From Planctomycetota bacterium (GTDB lineage Bacteria; Planctomycetota; Phycisphaerae; Sedimentisphaerales; Anaerobacaceae): a stretch of 35,259 nucleotides of DNA. Below, in pieces: positions 32,861-35,259 of the stretch. Location of the stretch: assembly GCA_025459125.1 (NCBI GenBank), contig JALORE010000027.1, positions 1 to 35,259 on the forward strand, written 5' to 3'. A program made the position numbers and the translations under genes. The notes under the pieces are model-generated. The model saw only the letters and a list, made by a program, of their open reading frames with translations. It was not told the origin of the DNA and did no database searches. Within the stretch, counting starts at the first letter, position 1; the number at the start of each line of letters is the position of its first letter.

Positions 32861-33757
32861 TTACCTACCGATGGTCAGCCATTGTCCCGCCCGTGCCAGC
32901 ATGCTGCCGGGCGAGCGGTTTTTCACTTGCTGTTCCAGAGCACGCAACGTCTTGTCATCCGCCTCCGGGGCGTGGTGTCCCAGCAGCACGCGCGACACGC
33001 CCGCGGACCGGGCCAGATCCAGGTCGTCCTCCCAACTGCTATGTCCCCAGCCGGCAAACGCTTGCGCCTGGGCCCGGGCGAAGTGCGCATCGATGATGAG
33101 CAAATCGGCCGGCTTGGGCTCGCGGCACAGCGCCAGGAACGCCGTCTCGTCCGCAGCCGTTCGCTTCTGCCATTCGAGATCGGTGGCAAAGACCACCGAG
33201 GCGTGCTGGTCGTCATCGATCCGGTAGGCGAGACAGCCACCGGGATGAGGGACCAGGCAACCGCGCACGCGCAAGCGGAAAAGGGGACATTCTACTTTTT
33301 CATCCTTCCTATCGGGGCCGACTGAAAAAGGAGAATGTCCCCTTTTCCGTTCCGCCGGGAACGCGGCGAATTCGATTTGTGCGCTCATCCGCTCGACCGG
33401 CAAGGGCCAGTACGGCGGCGCCAGCAGACGCGTCACCGCGTCCCGCACGCTTCCATCGGCGAAGGTCGGCCCCAGCAGCCGGAAGGACCAGCCCGACCGG
33501 TAGAACAGGGGGTTCATGGTCAGTCCCGCCATGTGGTCGAGATGGTAGTGCGAGAACAGCACGGTCACCTCGCCCGGGTCGGTCTCGGCCAGTTGTTCCG
33601 CGACGGCATGCATCCCGGTCCCGGCATCGAGCACGAGACGCTCCCCGTGCGACCCGACGAGCAGCAGCGACGTCGTGTCGCCGCCGAACTCCGCGAAGGC
33701 GGCCCCGGTGACTGGCCGGCTGCCGCGCATGCCGCCGATGAAAAGTCGCAGGCTCAT
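32861..33757 (-). CDS. Cytoplasmic MBL-fold metallohydrolase, possible cNMP phosphodiesterase
   Basis: About 298 aa, no signal. The binuclear metal site is complete: HYHLDH (His70, His72, Asp74, His75), His171 in VPHPGG, Asp193 in FATDLE and His261/262 in LGHHAPE. HxHLDHxxG also opens the class II cyclic-nucleotide phosphodiesterase signature, but many other MBL enzymes share it. The start at 33757 overlaps the cyclase stop by 4 bp (ATGA), and the channel gene follows after 9 bp, so cAMP or a related nucleotide is the natural guess for its substrate. Residues about 137-160 are foreign: they are encoded by the 74-bp palindrome at 33276-33349, inserted in frame between FPAE and LRVRGCLVPHP, in a loop ahead of His171. 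All ligands are kept, so the protein may still be active. Confidence 0.88.
   Translation of the reverse strand: MSLRLFIGGMRGSRPVTGAAFAEFGGDTTSLLLVGSHGERLVLDAGTGMHAVAEQLAETDPGEVTVLFSHYHLDHMAGLTMNPLFYRSGWSFRLLGPTFADGSVRDAVTRLLAPPYWPLPVERMSAQIEFAAFPAERKRGHSPFSVGPDRKDEKVECPLFRLRVRGCLVPHPGGCLAYRIDDDQHASVVFATDLEWQKRTAADETAFLALCREPKPADLLIIDAHFARAQAQAFAGWGHSSWEDDLDLARSAGVSRVLLGHHAPEADDKTLRALEQQVKNRSPGSMLARAGQWLTIGR
33276..33349. repeat. 74-bp palindromic element inside the MBL coding sequence
   Basis: Arms of 26 bp, beginning CGGAAAAGGGGACATTCTAC at 33276 and ending GAATGTCCCCTTTTCCG at 33349, differ at one base. The 22-bp centre is CATCCTTCCT-type and ATCGGGGCCGACT-type sequence. It is read through in frame without a stop. 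A related half copy lies at 6-45. Confidence 0.85.
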
Positions 33758-35259
33758 TTTTCCGTCAACCCCCATACCCCGTCCCAGGAGGCGGGTGGAT
33801 GAGCCGACAAGTCCGTACAGCGCTGGGCGTAGCGCTGGGCCGCCGGGTCGTCGGGCAATTGCACGAAAACCTCCCTCGCCCCGGTGAAATCCCCGGCGCG
33901 AAAGCGCGCCAGGCCGGCGGCAAACGCCTCCCAGCCGGCCGGCACCGGATCGGACGCGAATCCGGTCAGCTCGTACACCGGCACGGCGGTCTTACGGCCC
34001 ACCACCCGCAGGTCCGCCAGTTGGCGGGCACGGAACTGGGGCGACGCCAGGCGCCACGTGGTCCCGGAAACCATGGTCTCCGTGCCGAACGCCTTGTTGG
34101 CGCCCTCCAGGCGGGACGCGAGATTGGCGGCATCCCCCAGGATCGTGTAGTTGAAGCGTTTGCGGGAGCCCATATTGCCCACGACGACCTCGCCGGTATT
34201 GAGGCCGACGCGCATTCGCAGCGCGGCGCCGGTCCGCTGCTGGTAGGTCTCCCGTAACTCGGCCAACCGCCGTTGGCAGCGCAGTGCCGCCCGGCAGGCC
34301 CGTACGGCGTGATCCGCCTGCTCCAACGGCGCGTTCCAGAACGCAATGATCGCATCGCCCTCGTATTTGTCCAGCGTGCCGCCCTCGTCCATGATGATGT
34401 CGGTCATCTCGCTCAGATAATCGTTGAGCAGGGCGGTCAGCTCGACCGGGCCCAGCCTCTCGGAGAACGATGAGAACCCCGCCAGGTCCGTGAACATGAT
34501 CGTCAGTTCGCGTTTCTCGCCGCCCAGTTCCAGGTGCTTGGGATCGCGGATGATCTTCTCGATCACGTCGCCGCTGAGGTAGTGGCGGAAGGCCTGCTTG
34601 ATGAACGCCTTCTGGCGTCCCTCGGCCCAGTAGTTTGCGGCCAGGGCGCCGACCAATCCCAGGGCCGACGCGGTTCCGTGCGCGGCGACCGGCCACCACT
34701 GTCCCTTGGCATATGCGCCAAAGCCGATGGCGATCGGCACTCCCAGCCAGACCACCGAGAGCGATCCGGCCTGCCACCACCGGCCGCCGTACGTCAGGGA
34801 GACCGCGGCGGCGACGGCGGTTGCCATGACGCCCAGAATCACCAGGGAGGTGGCGGCCTCGCTGATGAACGAGCCGGTGAGCAGGTTGTCCACGAAGGTC
34901 GCGTGCAGGACGACGCCGGGGCATTTGGGGTTGACCGGGATGGGCCGCAGGTCCAGCAGAGCCGGGGCACTGCACCCCACGAAGACGTAGCTGTCTTTGA
35001 AGATCTCCGGCGCCAGAGCAGGTTTCTCCCCCTCACGCAGGCGCAGCTCGGATTGGATGACCTCCGCCGCATTGATCGCGTTGGGCAAGCCGCGGTGTCC
35101 CTTGAAACGCGGGATGACGCGACCGTTCCGGTCGAGCGGGACGATCTTGTCGCCGATCTGCAGTTGCCGGCCCGAGGTCGTGGGAACTACCGGTTCCCCA
35201 CGGGCCGCCAGGCAGACGGCCAACCCCAGCGCCGGGATGTCGGCCCCATCGAAACGGCA
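33754..35259 (-). CDS. CHASE2-domain class III adenylate cyclase (5' end beyond window)
   Basis: The frame stays open to the window edge (FDGADIPALGLAVCLAARGE at the start of the visible part), so the N-terminus is missing. Visible parts: the end of an extracytoplasmic CHASE2 sensor (with SYVFVGCSAPALLDLRPIPV and PGVVLHATFVDNLLTG), about three transmembrane helices, and a class III cyclase domain. Its metal Asp residues are in IMFTDLAGFSSF and EGDAIIAFWNAP; the purine-selecting Lys is in LDKYEGD with Thr in NYTILGD, the K/T pair usual in bacterial adenylate cyclases; Asn and Arg for transition-state binding are in AANLASRLEG. A TPR-like tail follows (GWEAFAAGLARFRAGDFTGA). Its TGA overlaps the MBL ATG. 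It should make cAMP in response to an external signal that CHASE2 binds. Confidence 0.92.
   Translation of the reverse strand, partial: CRFDGADIPALGLAVCLAARGEPVVPTTSGRQLQIGDKIVPLDRNGRVIPRFKGHRGLPNAINAAEVIQSELRLREGEKPALAPEIFKDSYVFVGCSAPALLDLRPIPVNPKCPGVVLHATFVDNLLTGSFISEAATSLVILGVMATAVAAAVSLTYGGRWWQAGSLSVVWLGVPIAIGFGAYAKGQWWPVAAHGTASALGLVGALAANYWAEGRQKAFIKQAFRHYLSGDVIEKIIRDPKHLELGGEKRELTIMFTDLAGFSSFSERLGPVELTALLNDYLSEMTDIIMDEGGTLDKYEGDAIIAFWNAPLEQADHAVRACRAALRCQRRLAELRETYQQRTGAALRMRVGLNTGEVVVGNMGSRKRFNYTILGDAANLASRLEGANKAFGTETMVSGTTWRLASPQFRARQLADLRVVGRKTAVPVYELTGFASDPVPAGWEAFAAGLARFRAGDFTGAREVFVQLPDDPAAQRYAQRCTDLSAHPPASWDGVWGLTEK

Noticed and set aside
31232..33325. 697-codon plus-strand frame opposite the channel and MBL genes
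   Set aside because: Conserved MscS, CNBD and MBL motifs are on the minus strand; the plus frame is a shadow.

Overview
The window looks like a GC-rich chromosomal piece of a Planctomycetota bacterium, probably of the Phycisphaerae type. This is inferred from gene content, not from a marker gene. The signs are a formylglycine sulfatase and several other glycan-active enzymes with Tat or Sec signals, an exported Gfo/Idh/MocA oxidoreductase, a GH172 (DUF2961) protein, a ceramidase-like protein, a PQQ-like propeller, and a protein of the family that opens MTTEAQVAANRLNAQKSTGP. There is no rRNA, tRNA, CRISPR array, transposase or phage gene in the window.

Layout. (1) 52-6992, minus strand: sulfatase, heparinase II/III-type lyase, Gfo/Idh/MocA oxidoreductase, then an oligogalacturonate-lyase-like (PL22-type) propeller. 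The first three form a tight unit. (2) 7217-11084, plus strand, divergent from a shared promoter region: exported PHP phosphoesterase-like protein, GH29 alpha-L-fucosidase, an unknown 162-aa protein, and a small two-helix membrane protein. (3) 11123-13924, minus: a Tat-exported protein resembling L-fucose/L-arabinose isomerases, then an intergenic region rich in repeats, then the MTTEAQ-type gene. (4) 14391-16397, plus: GH172-type protein. (5) 17236-22598, minus: a signalling cluster of MASE1 multi-PAS histidine kinase, NarL-type regulator, pseudo-receiver without its phospho-accepting Asp, and single-domain receiver. (6) 22944-26635: a truncated GH26-GH16 remnant that collides with the 3' end of a PQQ-like gene, then a ceramidase-like gene. 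(7) 26883-30811: a six-hairpin glycosidase, a convergent GH43 gene that overlaps it, and a DUF502 membrane protein. (8) 31229-35259, minus: a compact operon of CHASE2-adenylate cyclase (cut by the window end), MBL-fold hydrolase and MscS-type channel with a cyclic-nucleotide-binding domain.

How it may work together. Regions 1-4 and 6-7 together could strip sulfate, fucose, uronate and galactose/arabinose units from a complex acidic glycan outside the cytoplasm; the exact glycan cannot be told from sequence. Region 8 reads as a self-contained cyclic-nucleotide circuit: one protein makes cAMP, one may hydrolyse it, and one channel senses it.

The window is also rich in palindromic repeats: four copies of a nested hairpin element, each close to a gene end, several single REP/MITE-like elements, and one 74-bp palindrome inserted in frame inside the MBL gene, with part of a second copy at the left edge of the window. 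The cAMP operon, the in-frame palindrome, the pseudo-receiver and the GH26/PQQ junction are the items most worth checking.
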